From the NCBI GenBank assembly GCA_963784175.1, contig CAWAQJ010000019.1:124001-188000 (forward strand): DNA of 64,000 bases, given 5' to 3'. Below the pieces are notes generated by a model that was given only the letters and a program-made list of their open reading frames with translations, ran no database searches and had not been told where the DNA came from. The stretch comes from JAIBJN01 sp963784175. Its GTDB lineage: Bacteria; Actinomycetota; Thermoleophilia; Gaiellales; Gaiellaceae. Position numbers and translations under genes: made by a program. Below, piece after piece: positions 51,510 through 61,448 of this stretch. How positions within the stretch are numbered: the first letter of the stretch is position 1; every line of letters starts with the position of its first letter.

Positions 51510-52169
51510 TTGAAGCGCATCTACATCACAGTCCGCCACGCGGCGCTTGTCGTAGCCGAAGTGCCCGACCGCCCCGCCCTTCTGCGCTCGGCACTTCGGC
51601 TCTCGTACTTCACGATCGCCTGGAACAGCCTGGTCGGGGCCTTCGCGCTCGTGATCTCATTCCTCGATGACAGTCCCGCGCTGGCGGGGTTTGCGCTGAA
51701 CGCGCTTCTGGACGCCTCAGCCTCGGTCGTGCTCGTATGGCGCTTCAGAAGGGAGAAGCGCGATTCCGTCGGGGCGGAGCGGCTAGAGCGCAGGGCGCAG
51801 TACGGCGTCGCTGCCGCCATGGAGCTGGTTGCCTTCTACGTTGGCTTTCAGGCGGTACGGGGACTGATCGAGGGTTCGCACCCCCAAGCCTCCGTCTTCG
51901 GAGCGACCGTCGCCCTGGCATCACTCATCGTCATGCCGTGGCTCGGCGTGCTCAAGCTTGAGGTCGCGTCGGGCCTATCCAGTGGCGCGCTTCGAGGAGA
52001 CGGTGTCCTGACGCTGGCCTCGGCGGCGCTCGCTGCGACGACGCTCGGGGCGCTTCTTGTGAACGCCACGCTGGACTGGTGGTGGGCCGATCCGATCGTT
52101 GCGCTGCTCATCGCGACCGCTCTCGGAATCGAAGGCGTGCGAGTAGCCTTGCGCCACCGCTTCGGCTAG
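51510..52169 (+). CDS. Cation-transporter-like membrane protein (CDF-type membrane domain only)
   Basis: 219 residues with a TTG start placed 5 nt after AAAGGAGG. There are five or six membrane helices. FALNALLDASASVVLVWRF resembles helix 2 of cation diffusion facilitators, where an Asp-containing motif binds metal. WWWADPIVALLIATALGIEG resembles helix 5 (ADPI..L). The usual second His of each HxxxD site is not seen, and the cytoplasmic metal-binding domain is absent, so transport may differ from classic Zn/Co efflux. It is divergent from the kinase gene, a single-gene unit. Confidence 0.72.
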   Translation: MKRIYITVRHAALVVAEVPDRPALLRSALRLSYFTIAWNSLVGAFALVISFLDDSPALAGFALNALLDASASVVLVWRFRREKRDSVGAERLERRAQYGVAAAMELVAFYVGFQAVRGLIEGSHPQASVFGATVALASLIVMPWLGVLKLEVASGLSSGALRGDGVLTLASAALAATTLGALLVNATLDWWWADPIVALLIATALGIEGVRVALRHRFG

Positions 52170-52387
52170 CCGCGAAGCGCCGCGTCGAACCACTCGCAGA
52201 ACTCGACCAGCGGGTATCTGTAGGCGGCAGCTAGGCCGTCGACTCGGATCCGCGGGCGGCGGCCAGCTTCCGGTTGCTTCGATGATCTCGTTCAGCCGGT
52301 CGAAATCCGTCGGTGATGCCGATTCGCCCGTCTGTCAACAGACGAGGCCTGGCGGCCCGCCATCCCTGCGACGCAGCGCGCCGTAGT

Positions 52388-52847
52388 TCACGCGCGACTC
52401 GGAACGATCACGACCGGGCAGGGCGCGTGGTGCACGGACTGGGCGCTCACCGACCCGAGCAGAAGTCCCTTGAACCCGCCGCGGCCGCGCGAGCCGACCA
52501 CGAGGAGCTCGGCATCGCCGGCAGCCGCAATCAGCGCCGGCGCGGCCCGCATCTCGGTCGAGCTCGCCGACGATCTCGAGCTCCGGCTCCAGCGCCCTGG
52601 CCTGGTCGAGCGCCTCGTCGAGCACCTTCCGCGCCGCGGCGGCGAGGTGCTCGTAGACATCCTCGTCCGTCGGCCCGATCGTCGGCGCTCCGATCACCCA
52701 GGCATCGGGGATCGCGTCGACCAGCGGAACCATCCAGGCGTGCACGATGTGTAGCGAGGCCTTGCGAAGGCCTGCCTCCGTTACGGCCCACTCGAGCGCC
52801 TGGGCGGCGCCGGCGGACCCGTCGACTCCGACGACGACCTTCGCCAT
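52388..52847 (-). CDS. Universal stress protein, interrupted by one extra base
   Basis: 152 residues after removal of one surplus base in about 52545-52570. The N-terminal part (MAKVVVGVDGSAGAAQALEWAV to EPELEIVGELD) and the C-terminal part (AAPALIAAAGDAELLVVGSRGRGGFKGLLLGSVS) are in adjacent frames and join into a normal USP. The ATP-binding G-2x-G-9x-G-S motif is complete (GSRGRGGFKGLLLGSVS). The start codon overlaps the arginine deiminase stop (TGATG), so it is the last gene of the arginine operon. USPs bind ATP and modulate survival under energy or oxygen stress. Confidence 0.85.
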
Positions 52848-54098
52848 CAGAAGGCCTCCGGAAGGGCGTCGCGCTCGATCGGACAGGACATGCAGCGCGG
52901 GCCGCCGCGTCCCCGGCCGAGCTCCGAGCCGGCGATCGTGATCACCTCGATGCCCTCGTGGCGCAGGCGCGTGTTCGTCTCGACGTTGCGCTCGTAGGCG
53001 ACGACGACGCCGGGAGCGAGCGCGAGAACGTTGTTGCCGTCGTCCCACTGCTCGCGCTCGGCCTCGTAGCGATCGCCGCCGGTCTCCACGAGCCGCACCG
53101 ACGGGAGGTCGAGAGCCCGCGCAATCTCGACGAAGAGATCCTCGCGCTTCTCGATCCTCAGGCCCGTGCGGCCGGGGCGGATGACGTAGGGGACCAGCGC
53201 GTCGCGCAGATCCGGATAGATCGTGAAGGCGTCCCGGTCGATCATGGTCAGGACGGTATCGAGGTGCATCGAGGAGCGCCGCGCCGGTAGCAGCACTGCG
53301 ATCACCTCACTCGCCGCGCCGGCGGCGAAGAGGCGCTCGGCGAGCAGCTCGACCGCGACCGGGCGTCGTGCGCTCGCCCATGCCGACGAGCACAGCTCCG
53401 TTCCCGATCACGAGGATGTCACCGCCTTCGAGGTGCGGCGGCAAGGGCCAGGCCTCGCTCCAGAGCTCGAAGTCGCGGCCGGCGAAGAGCGGGTGATGCT
53501 TGTAGATCGCCTCGAGGTGGATCGACTCGCGCATGCGGGCCGGCTTCGCCATCGCATTGATGCTGACGCCGCCGTAGATCCAGGCCGACGTGTCGCGCGT
53601 GAACATGTGGTTGGGGAGGGGCGGAAGGGCGAAGCCGTCGTCGCGATCCTTGGCGACGGCCGCGGCCAGCGACTCGGCCTCGAACGGAAGCTCGTCCCAG
53701 GCGACGCCGCCGATCAGCCAGTGGGCAGCCTCCGTCGCGGACATGGCCTCGAGCCAGAGACGGGCCGCGGGGCTCAGCGTCGGCTTCAGGTTCGCGGCCC
53801 GGAGCGTGCGCTCGAGCACGTCCTCGCGGACGGCCGGGTCCTCGAGCGTCTCGGCGAGGAGACGCTCGAGGAGGAGGACCTCGACCCCACGCTCGGCGAG
53901 CGCGTCGGCGAAGGCATCGTGCTCCTGGCGCGCCCGCTTCACCCAGAGGACGTCGTCGAAGAGCAGGTCGTCCTTGTTCCGGGGCGTCAGGCGCCGGAGC
54001 TCGAGGTCGGGACGGTGGAGGATGACCCTCCGAAGCGTCCCGACCTCCGAGCCCACGTAGAGGCGCGTGGCCTGCTGCGTGGCGGCGCTAGCGGTCAC
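52847..54098 (-). CDS. arcA: Arginine deiminase, interrupted by one extra base
   Basis: 416 residues after removing one surplus base near 53380, where a CCCGG run breaks MGERTTP from VAVELLAERLF. The upstream part has GTLRRVILHRPDLELRRLTP, LLFDDVLWVKRARQEHD, NHMFTRDTSAWIYGG (substrate-binding region) and HLEGGDILVIGNG (catalytic Glu and Asp). The downstream part has HLDTVLTMID and the nucleophile Cys in GRGGPRCMSCP. The length equals that of bacterial ADI. The enzyme turns arginine into citrulline and ammonia. It overlaps the transporter stop (GTGA). Ornithine transcarbamylase and carbamate kinase genes are not next to it, so the ATP-yielding steps are elsewhere or absent. Confidence 0.9.
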
Positions 54099-55537
54099 GT
54101 CCTGGCTCCCACCAGCGGCGGCGCGGTGAACGGGTCGAGCACGTCGTCGACGACGACGTCCTCGCTCGGCGCCTCCCGGCTCTGGCGCCACTTCAGCCAG
54201 ATGTAGACCGGGATTCCCGCGACCAGGAGCATGAACCCCTTGGCGATGTACTCGTAGCCGGCGCCCCAGATCGCCCAGGTCGAGTAGGCGAGCGCGAGGA
54301 ACGCGATCACCGAGTACCGGGCGAGATGGACCGCCGAGAACGAGTCGCGGTCGGCGAAGAAGAGATAGAGCTGCGCCGCCGCGGCGTACATGTAGGGAAT
54401 CAGCGCCGTCAGCGTGGCGATGATGATGATGTCGGTGAACATGTCCACGATCGAGCCGGAGCTCTGCAGGTTGAGGAGCAGGAGCCCGGTGATGAGGACG
54501 GACGAGAGGACGAGCCCGAAGACCGGCGTTCCTCGCTTCGCGTCCACCCGCGCGAACGGCTTCGGGAAGAGGCCGTCGCGGGCGGGTGCCAGCGCGGCCC
54601 GACCCTGGAGCAGGATCCAGCCGTTGAGGACGCCGAAGATGGAGACCATCGCGACGATCGCGATCGCCTTGCCACCCCAGGTCCCGCCGAAGATGACGTT
54701 GGCGCCGTCGGCAAAGGGGCTGGTCGAGTTGGCGAGGGTCGAGCTGGCGATCATCCCGAAGAGCGCCAGCGTCGCGATGAGGTAGACGATCGACGCAGCG
54801 GCCGTGCCGATCACGGTCGCCCGCGGGATCGTCCGCTCCGGATCCTTGACCTCCTCGGCCGGGACGGTCGCCGACTCGAGGCCGATGAAGGCCCAGAGGG
54901 TCAGAAGCGCTGCGGCGCTGATGCCCCAGTCGAAGCCGCTCGAGAGCGTGAAGGGCTCGAAGTTCGAGCTGTCCATGAAGAACAGGCCGACGACGCCGAT
55001 CACGAGCAGCGGGACGAACTTGAGGATCGTCGTCACGACCTGGACGATCCCGGCCTCGCGCACGCCGACGATGTTGACGAGCGTGAGGATCCAGATGAGT
55101 GCGATGGCGACGAGCACCGCGACCCAGTTCGTCGCGGCGTCGCCCCAGAAGACAGCGAGGTAGCCGGCGAAGGCGATGGCGATTGCCGCGTTCCCGACCC
55201 ACGCGTTGATCCAGTAGCTCCACGCGGTCTGGAAGCCGATGAAATCGCCGAAGGCCTTCCGCGCGTAGACGTACGGCCCGCCGGTCTTCGGGTAGGCGCG
55301 CCCGAGCGTCGCGAAGACGAGCGCGAGCAGCATGGCGCCGATCCCCGTGAACAGCCACGCGAGGACCGAAACGGGGCCGGCCGTTCCCGCCATGGCGGCA
55401 GGAAGCAAGAAGATCCCCGATCCGATCATGTTTCCGATGACGAGGGCGGTGGCCATCCAGAGGCCCATGGACCGCTTGAGCCCGGGGCGCTGCGCGCCGG
55501 CGTGACCGTTGCCCTCTGCTGTGCCGAGGGTGCTCAT
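54095..55537 (-). CDS. APC-family amino acid antiporter (AdiC/ArcD-like)
   Basis: 480 residues and about 12 membrane helices. Helix 1 carries GNMIGSGIFLLPAAM, the G-S-G-I-F substrate-binding loop of basic amino acid antiporters. RAYPKTGGPYVYARKAFG follows helix 2, and helix 6 has LWAFIGLESATVPAEEVKDPERTIPRAT. This is the AdiC/CadB/PotE-like group that swaps an amino acid for its decarboxylated or deaminated product. Arginine deiminase is encoded immediately downstream with overlapping codons, so arginine/citrulline or arginine/ornithine exchange is likely. Confidence 0.9.
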   Translation of the reverse strand: MSTLGTAEGNGHAGAQRPGLKRSMGLWMATALVIGNMIGSGIFLLPAAMAGTAGPVSVLAWLFTGIGAMLLALVFATLGRAYPKTGGPYVYARKAFGDFIGFQTAWSYWINAWVGNAAIAIAFAGYLAVFWGDAATNWVAVLVAIALIWILTLVNIVGVREAGIVQVVTTILKFVPLLVIGVVGLFFMDSSNFEPFTLSSGFDWGISAAALLTLWAFIGLESATVPAEEVKDPERTIPRATVIGTAAASIVYLIATLALFGMIASSTLANSTSPFADGANVIFGGTWGGKAIAIVAMVSIFGVLNGWILLQGRAALAPARDGLFPKPFARVDAKRGTPVFGLVLSSVLITGLLLLNLQSSGSIVDMFTDIIIIATLTALIPYMYAAAAQLYLFFADRDSFSAVHLARYSVIAFLALAYSTWAIWGAGYEYIAKGFMLLVAGIPVYIWLKWRQSREAPSEDVVVDDVLDPFTAPPLVGART

Positions 55538-55679
55538 CTCGACCTCCTTGGAGTCCGAGTTCAGGTTTCGGCTTCATGCTCCGGAGCGGAGGACGAGGTC
55601 GCATCAGCGCGAGCGCCGATCTCGGATACGGAAGAACTACGTAGCTCGACCTGCCGAGATGGCGGCATGATGGGTCGCG

Positions 55680-58302
55680 ATGGCCTCCGACCCTCAGGTC
55701 GCCGACGTCATCCTGCGAGACGGGAGCACGCTCCGGCTCCGTCCGCCTCGCGAGGCCGACGCCGCCGCAGTGCTGCAGCTCGTCCAAGGCCTGACCCCCG
55801 AGAGCCTGCACCTCCGCTTCCACGGGATGCCGGCCCTCACTCCGGCGCTCGTCGAGCCCTTGGACCAAGCCCGACTGGGAAGAACGCGGCGCTCTGATGG
55901 GAGCCGTCGATGCCGGCGACACCGAGCGCGTCGTCGCCGTCGCGACCTACGCCCGCCTCCGGGACCCGGCCGTGGCGGAGGTGTCCTTCGCGGTCGCGGA
56001 CGAGTTCCAGGGCCGCGGAATCGGAACACGCCTCCTGGAGCAACTCGCGCGCGTGGCTCCCCGGTACGGGATCGAGCGCTTCGTCGCGCAGGTGCTGCCC
56101 GAGAACAACCCCATGCTCGGAGTCTTCGAGGCCGCCGGGTTCGAGGTCGCGCGCAAGCTCGAGGAAGGGTGCTTCGAGGTCGAGTTCCCGCTCGCGCAGA
56201 CAGAGGCGTACCGGGCCCACGTCGACCGGCGCGACCACACCGCCGTCGTCGCCTCGCTCCGGCCGTTCTTCGAGCCGGAGAGCGTCGCCGTGCTGGGCGC
56301 CTCGCCGCGGCCCGGCTCGATCGGAGGCGGTCTCTTCCGCAACATCCTCGAGGGCGGCTTCCAGGGCCGCGCCTATCCGGTCAACCGCGACGGCAAGCCG
56401 GTCGCCGGCGTCGAGGGCTACGCGTCGATCGAGCAGGTCCCGGAGCCGGTCGACCTCGCCGTCGTCTGCCTGCCGGGCGAGCTGGTGATCGCCGGGTGCG
56501 AAGCGGCGCTCCAGGGCGGGACACGCGCACTCTGCGTCATCTCGGCCGGCTTTGCGGAGATCGGGAGCGAAGGAGCGAAACGTCAGGAACAGCTTCTCGC
56601 CCTCGTCCGCGGTCACGGGGCCCGGCTGATCGGGCCGAACTGCCTCGGGATCGCGAGCGCCGCTGCTTCTCTCAACGCCACGTTCGCACCCCATGCCTTC
56701 CCGCCCGGGTCGATCGGCTTCTCGTCGCAGAGCGGGGCGCTCGGTCTCGCCCTGCTCGCGCAGGCCGAGGGCCGAAGCCTCGGTTTCTCGTCCTTCGTCT
56801 CGATCGGGAACAAGGCGGACGTCTCGTCGAATGACCTGCTCGAGTACTGGGAGGACGACCCTGCGACCGCGGTGGTGCTCCTCTACCTCGAGTCGTTCGG
56901 GAATCCAAGGCGTTTCGGACGCATCGCGCGACGCGTGGCCCGCACGAAGCCGATTCTCGCGATGAAGAGTGGCGTCACGAGCGCAGGCTCGCGCGCGGCC
57001 TCCTCGCACACGGCCGCGCTGGCCGGCTCCGAGGCCGCGGTCTCCGCCCTTTTCCGCCAGGCCGGCGTGACGCGGTGCGACACGCTCGAGGAGCTGATCG
57101 ACGTCGCCGCGCTGTTCTCGACTCAGCCGCCGCTCCAGGGACGACGGGTCGCGGTGCTGACGAACGCGGGCGGCCTCGGAATTCTCTGCGCCGACGCCTG
57201 CGACGCGGCCGGGCTCGAGCTGCCGCAGCTTTCGGACGAGACGACGGCCGCTCTCGCGGCCATCCTGCCGGCCGAAGCCAGCGTCGCCAACCCGATCGAC
57301 ATGCTCGGCTCCGCCACCGCCGGCCTGTACGAGTCGGCGCTTCCGCCTCTGCTCGCCGACCCGTCGGTCGACGCGGCGATCGTGATCTTCGTTCCGGCAG
57401 CCTCGGTTACGGTCGAGGACGTCGGCGCGGCGATCGAGCGCGCGACGTCGGGCCAGGCGAAGCCCGTCCTACCCGTGCTCATGGGCAGCGGTCATCCGGG
57501 CTCGTTTCCCTACCCGGAATCGGCGGCCAGGTCTCTCGGGCGCGCCGCGGAGCGCGCGGATTGGTTGCGCCGCCCGATCGGCTCGGAGCTCAGGGTCGAC
57601 GGCGTCGACCCGCGTGCCGGGGCCGAGGTCGTCGCCGACGCGCTCGGCGACGCGGACGACGTCTGGCTCGCTCCGGGCGACGTGCGTCGCCTCCTCGAGG
57701 CCTACGGCATCTCACTCGTGCCCGAGCGGCTCGCCGCCGGCGCCGACGAGGCCGCCGCACTCTCTGTCGAGCTCGGCTTCCCGGTTGTCGTCAAGACCGC
57801 CGAGCCCGGCGCCCACAAGACCGAGCAGGGCGGGGTCGTCCTCGACCTCGCGGGCCCCGACGAGGTTCGCACCGCCGGGGAGCGGATCGGCGGACCCCTC
57901 ATCGTCCAGCCGATGGTCGCAGGCGGCGTCGAGCTCCTGGCCGGCCTCGTCCAGGATCCGGTCTTCGGGCCTCTGGTCGCGTTCGGTCCGGGCGGCGTCC
58001 AGGCCGAGCTGATCGGCGAGGCCCGCTTCCGGCTTGCACCGCTGACCGACAACGATGCCCGCGGCCTCGTCGAGGGCGGGAAGGCCGGCCGTCTGGTGGC
58101 CGGCTACCGCGGGCACCCGGCGGCGGACGCCGACGCGCTGGTGGATCTCGTGGGCCGGCTCGCACGCCTTGGTGAGGATCATCCCGAGGTTGCCGAGCTC
58201 GACCTCAATCCCGTTCTGGCGCTCGCAGAGGGCTACGTCGTCGTCGACGCACGCGTTCGGGTCTCACGGCCGTCACCGGTGACGAGCCCGAAGACCTGGT
58301 AG
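55680..58302 (+). CDS. GNAT acetyltransferase fused to acyl-CoA synthetase (ADP-forming, Pat-like), interrupted by one extra base
   Basis: 873 residues after removing one surplus base near 55870. The first 60 or so residues (ADVILRDGSTLRLRPPREADAAAVLQL) are in one frame, and the rest, from PDWEERGALMGA, in another. The N-terminal GNAT domain has DEFQGRGIGTRLLEQL (acetyl-CoA loop). Then come a CoA-binding domain (LGASPRPGSIGG), succinyl-CoA-ligase-type domains (IGPNCLGIASA, SQSGALGLALL, SSHTAALAG with the phospho-His) and an ATP-grasp module (FPVVVKTAEPGAHKTEQGGVVLDL). Related proteins acetylate acetyl-CoA synthetase or make acetate plus ATP from acetyl-CoA. It is divergent from the arginine operon. 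Confidence 0.88.
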
Positions 58303-58312
58303 CGCCGCCTCC

Positions 58313-58327
58313 TGCGGCTTTCCCGCA
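58313..58327. promoter_or_regulatory. Recurrent palindrome TGCGGCTTTCCCGCA (copy 4)
   Basis: Perfect arms with flanking CC and GG (CCTGCGG-CTTTC-CCGCAGG), centred 83 bp upstream of the first universal stress gene at 58403. It could also fold as a small hairpin after the acyl-CoA synthetase stop. Confidence 0.75.
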
Positions 58328-58402
58328 GGGAACTTCAGCGTCTCCACCGATTCCGCCCGGGCTGCCGCGAGCGACGATCGCCGCGTATCCCAAGGAGGAG
58401 AC

Positions 58403-58804
58403 ATGCACACCATCGTCGTTGGATATGACGGCTCCGAGCCCGCAGATCGCGCGCTCGAACGAGCCACGACGCTGATCGACGGCGGAGGCACCGTCGTCCT
58501 CGTCAGCGCGATCCACATGCTCGCCGGCAAGGGCGGCATGGGCTACGACCCGATCGAGAAAGGGGACTTCGACCGGCAGCTCCACGCGGCCAAGGCCCGC
58601 CTCGCAGATGCAGGCATCACCGCCAAGACCGTGGAGGGCACCGGCGATCCCGCCCGCGTCATCACGGCCCAGGCCGAGGAGATCGACGCGGACCTGATCG
58701 TGGTCGGGAACAGCCACAAGAACCTCCTGGAACGCCTCCTGTTCGGGTCGGTCAGTGACGGCGTCGCGCATCGCACGAACCGCGCCGTGCTGGTGGTGGG
58801 CTGA
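58403..58804 (+). CDS. Universal stress protein, single domain
   Basis: 133 residues with AAGGAGG 5 nt before the ATG. It starts MHTIVVGYDGSEPADRALERA (USP strand 1 and helix 1). A short loop and DADLIVVGNSHKNLLERLLFGSVSD follow, corresponding to the ATP-binding G-2x-G-9x-G-S motif; the first Gly pair is altered (GNSHKN), so nucleotide binding may be weaker. It ends in the dimer strand RAVLVVG. It is the first gene of a run USP, double USP, P1B-ATPase and small protein, all overlapping, downstream of palindrome copy 4. Confidence 0.92.
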   Translation: MHTIVVGYDGSEPADRALERATTLIDGGGTVVLVSAIHMLAGKGGMGYDPIEKGDFDRQLHAAKARLADAGITAKTVEGTGDPARVITAQAEEIDADLIVVGNSHKNLLERLLFGSVSDGVAHRTNRAVLVVG

Positions 58805-59616
58805 TGGGCGCGACTTCCGAATACCAAGCAGGCCCGGCCGCGGAGCACGCCGTCTTCGACCGCGTCCTCTGCGGAATCGACGGCCTGCAGGAGAGCCTCG
58901 AAGCCGTCCGGCAAGCCGACGCGCTGCAGGGCGACCGCGGAAGCCTGACCGTCGTGACCGCGCTCGACCTGTCCGAAACGGTGCAGGCCGGCTGGGTCGC
59001 ATTATCTGCCGCTTCCGGCCTGAGGGCCGACGCGGAGTCGGCGCTGACCGCGGCGGAGAAGGAGGCACCGGGCGCGACGTGCCGGCTCGTGGAAGGGCGG
59101 CCCGACCTGGTGCTGCTGTCCGAGGCGGAACGACTGGGTGCGACGCTGATCGCGGTCGGAACGCACGGCATCTCGCGACCGGTCGGGATTGCGCTCGGGA
59201 CCGTTACCACCACGGTTCTGCACCAGGCGCCGTGCTCGGTGCTCGTTGCCCGCTCGCGTCCGCAAGACGCCGAGATCCCTCGCTCGATCGTCGTGGGCGT
59301 CGACGGCTCGCCCGAGTCGGCCGTCGCCGTCGAGGTCGCGACCGCGCTCGCGGAGCGACTCGGCATCGAGACGCATCTCTGGGCAATTCGCGAGGGCAAG
59401 GACTTCGACCAGTCCGCAGTCGACCTGATCGCCGACAACGTCCGCTTCGAGGACGGAAAGCCAGTGGAGGTGCTCGTCGGCGCTGTCGAGTCGAGCGATC
59501 TGCTCGTCGTCGGCAGCCGGGGCCTTCACGGCATTCGAGCACTCGGAAGCGTCAGCGAGAGGGTCGCGCACAAGGCCCCGTGCTCGGTTCTCGTCGTCAG
59601 GCCGCCGGCGTCCTGA
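58804..59616 (+). CDS. Universal stress protein, tandem two-domain
   Basis: 270 residues with an ATGA overlap to the preceding gene. Domain 1 (about 18-148: RVLCGIDGLQESLEAV to TLIAVGTHGISRPVGIALGTVTTTVL) and domain 2 (about 158-270: SIVVGVDGSPESAVAVEVA to LLVVGSRGLHGIRALGSVSERVAHKAPCSVLVV) each keep the ATP-binding G-x2-G-x9-G-S/T pattern. Two-domain USPs of this build (e.g. Rv2005c, Rv2623) belong to the mycobacterial dormancy response. The stop overlaps the ATPase start (TGATG). Confidence 0.92.
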   Translation: MGATSEYQAGPAAEHAVFDRVLCGIDGLQESLEAVRQADALQGDRGSLTVVTALDLSETVQAGWVALSAASGLRADAESALTAAEKEAPGATCRLVEGRPDLVLLSEAERLGATLIAVGTHGISRPVGIALGTVTTTVLHQAPCSVLVARSRPQDAEIPRSIVVGVDGSPESAVAVEVATALAERLGIETHLWAIREGKDFDQSAVDLIADNVRFEDGKPVEVLVGAVESSDLLVVGSRGLHGIRALGSVSERVAHKAPCSVLVVRPPAS

Positions 59617-61448
59617 TGAGCAACCGCCTGCTCGCCGCCGGCGTCCTCATGGCGATCGGCGGCGGCGGGCTGTTGCACTTTCTCGCGCGCCCGGAGGCCG
59701 GAGACGCCGTCTGGGCGGTCGCGACCACCGTCGTGCTCGTGCCCCTCGCATGGTCCGTCGGACGAAGCCTGCTGCGCCGCGACGTGGGCGTCGACGCGAT
59801 CGCGCTCGTCGCCATCGCAGGCTCGCTGGCCCTGGGCGAGTACCTGGCAGGGGCAGTCGTCGCGCTCATGCTCGCCGGTGGGAACGCTCTCGAGGACGCC
59901 GCCGCAGGCCGGGCGCGGCGCGAGCTCAGCGGGCTGGTCTCGCGAGCACCGCGAGTTGCCCGTCGAAGGGTGGGCGAGCTTGTCGAGGAGGTGCCGGTGG
60001 ACGATGTCGCCGCCGGCGACCACGTTCTCGTCCGTCACGGCGAGGTCGTCCCCGTCGACGGGCTCGTCGCCAGCGCCGAGGCGGTGCTGGACGAGTCGGC
60101 CCTGACAGGCGAAGCCCTGCCCGTCACATACAAGCGAGGCGCCCCGATTCGCAGCGGGACGGCGAACGCGGGCGAGGTCTTCGAGCTCCGCGCGACGCGG
60201 CCGGCCTCGGAGAGCGCATACGCGGCCGTCGTTCGCCTCGTGCACGACGCGGAACGCCACAAGGCGCCCTTCGTTCGCATGGCCGACCGCTACGCGGCTT
60301 TCTTCCTGCCGGTCACGCTCGCCCTCGCGGGGCTCGCCTGGGCGCTGAGCGGCGATCCCGTACGCGCCCTCGCCGTGCTCGTAGTCGCCACGCCCTGTCC
60401 GCTCATCCTCGCGGCTCCGGTCGCGATTCTCTCCGGCGTCTCTCGGGCGGCGAAGGTCGGCGTGATCGTCAAGGGGGGTGCCGCCGTCGAGCAGCTCGGC
60501 GAGGCCCGGACGGTCATCCTCGACAAGACCGGCACCCTCACGCTCGGGACGCCGGCGATCGAGCAGGTCGTGCCCTTCGACGGGATGAGCCGGGACGAGA
60601 TGCTTCGCATCGCCGCGTCCCTCGACCAGCTGTCGGCCCATTCGCTTGCCGAGGCTCTGGTGCTGGACGCCCGGCGGCGCGGCCTCACGCTCAGCTTTCC
60701 GGACGGGGTGGTGGAGGAGCCCGGGCAGGGCGCCGAGGGCCTCGTGGACGGCCGACGGGTCACCGTGGGCAGCCAGGCATGGCTCGAGGCCCGCGGTCAC
60801 GTGATCCCCCACGCCGCAGTGAGCACCCTCGAGAGCACCAACGGCGCCGGTCGAGCCAAGATCCTCGTGGGCGTGGAGGGCCGGGTTGCCGGCGCGATCG
60901 TGATGGCCGACCACCTCCGCTCGGACGCAGCCGAGCTCGTCGGAAGCCTCCGTAACGAAGGCATCCGGCACGTTGCCCTGGCGACGGGCGATCGAACTTC
61001 GATCGCCGACGAGATCGGACGCGAGGTGGGCGTCGACCGGGTCTACGCGGAGCAGACGCCCGAGGAGAAGCTCGAGCTCGTTCGGTCGATCAGGGACGAC
61101 CCGGCTCTCCGCCCGGTGGTCATGGTGGGCGACGGGGTCAACGACGCCCCCGCGCTCGCGCTCGCAGACGTCGGAATCGCCATGGGGACCGCGGGCGCGA
61201 CCGTCGCGTCGGAGACTGCGGACGCGGTGATCCTCGTCGACCGCATCGGGCGCGTGGCGGATGCCGTCAGCATCGGTCGTCGCTCCCTCCGAATCGCCCG
61301 GCAGAGCGTCCTCGCGGGCATCGGTCTCAGCCTTGTCGCCATGGCCGTCGCCGCGCTGGGCTTCATCCCACCCGTCTACGGAGCACTTCTGCAGGAGGCG
61401 ATCGATGTCGGCGTCATCCTCAACGCACTGCGCGCGCTTCGAGGCTGA
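59616..61448 (+). CDS. P1B-type heavy-metal ATPase with TPC motif
   Basis: 610 residues from ATG 59616; the longer frame overlaps the USP gene. There is no N-terminal HMA domain. Actuator motif TGEALPV, phosphorylation motif DKTGTLT, hinge GDGVNDAPALALADVG, and the membrane metal motif in VVATPCPLILAAP, where CPC of copper pumps is TPC. The nucleotide-domain HP motif is HS (SAHSLAEAL). The last helix reads LLQEAIDVGVILNALRAL. These features place it outside the Cu and Cd/Zn groups, and the metal is unpredictable. Its coupling to stress proteins parallels CtpF in the DosR regulon. Confidence 0.9.
   Translation: MSNRLLAAGVLMAIGGGGLLHFLARPEAGDAVWAVATTVVLVPLAWSVGRSLLRRDVGVDAIALVAIAGSLALGEYLAGAVVALMLAGGNALEDAAAGRARRELSGLVSRAPRVARRRVGELVEEVPVDDVAAGDHVLVRHGEVVPVDGLVASAEAVLDESALTGEALPVTYKRGAPIRSGTANAGEVFELRATRPASESAYAAVVRLVHDAERHKAPFVRMADRYAAFFLPVTLALAGLAWALSGDPVRALAVLVVATPCPLILAAPVAILSGVSRAAKVGVIVKGGAAVEQLGEARTVILDKTGTLTLGTPAIEQVVPFDGMSRDEMLRIAASLDQLSAHSLAEALVLDARRRGLTLSFPDGVVEEPGQGAEGLVDGRRVTVGSQAWLEARGHVIPHAAVSTLESTNGAGRAKILVGVEGRVAGAIVMADHLRSDAAELVGSLRNEGIRHVALATGDRTSIADEIGREVGVDRVYAEQTPEEKLELVRSIRDDPALRPVVMVGDGVNDAPALALADVGIAMGTAGATVASETADAVILVDRIGRVADAVSIGRRSLRIARQSVLAGIGLSLVAMAVAALGFIPPVYGALLQEAIDVGVILNALRALRG

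Noticed and set aside
52170..52296. Possible C-terminal remnant on the minus strand (ends YRYPLVEFCEWFDAALRG)
   Set aside because: The short open stretch of about 40 codons has a protein-like end but no start and an in-frame stop upstream; no family could be named, so it is not listed as a gene.
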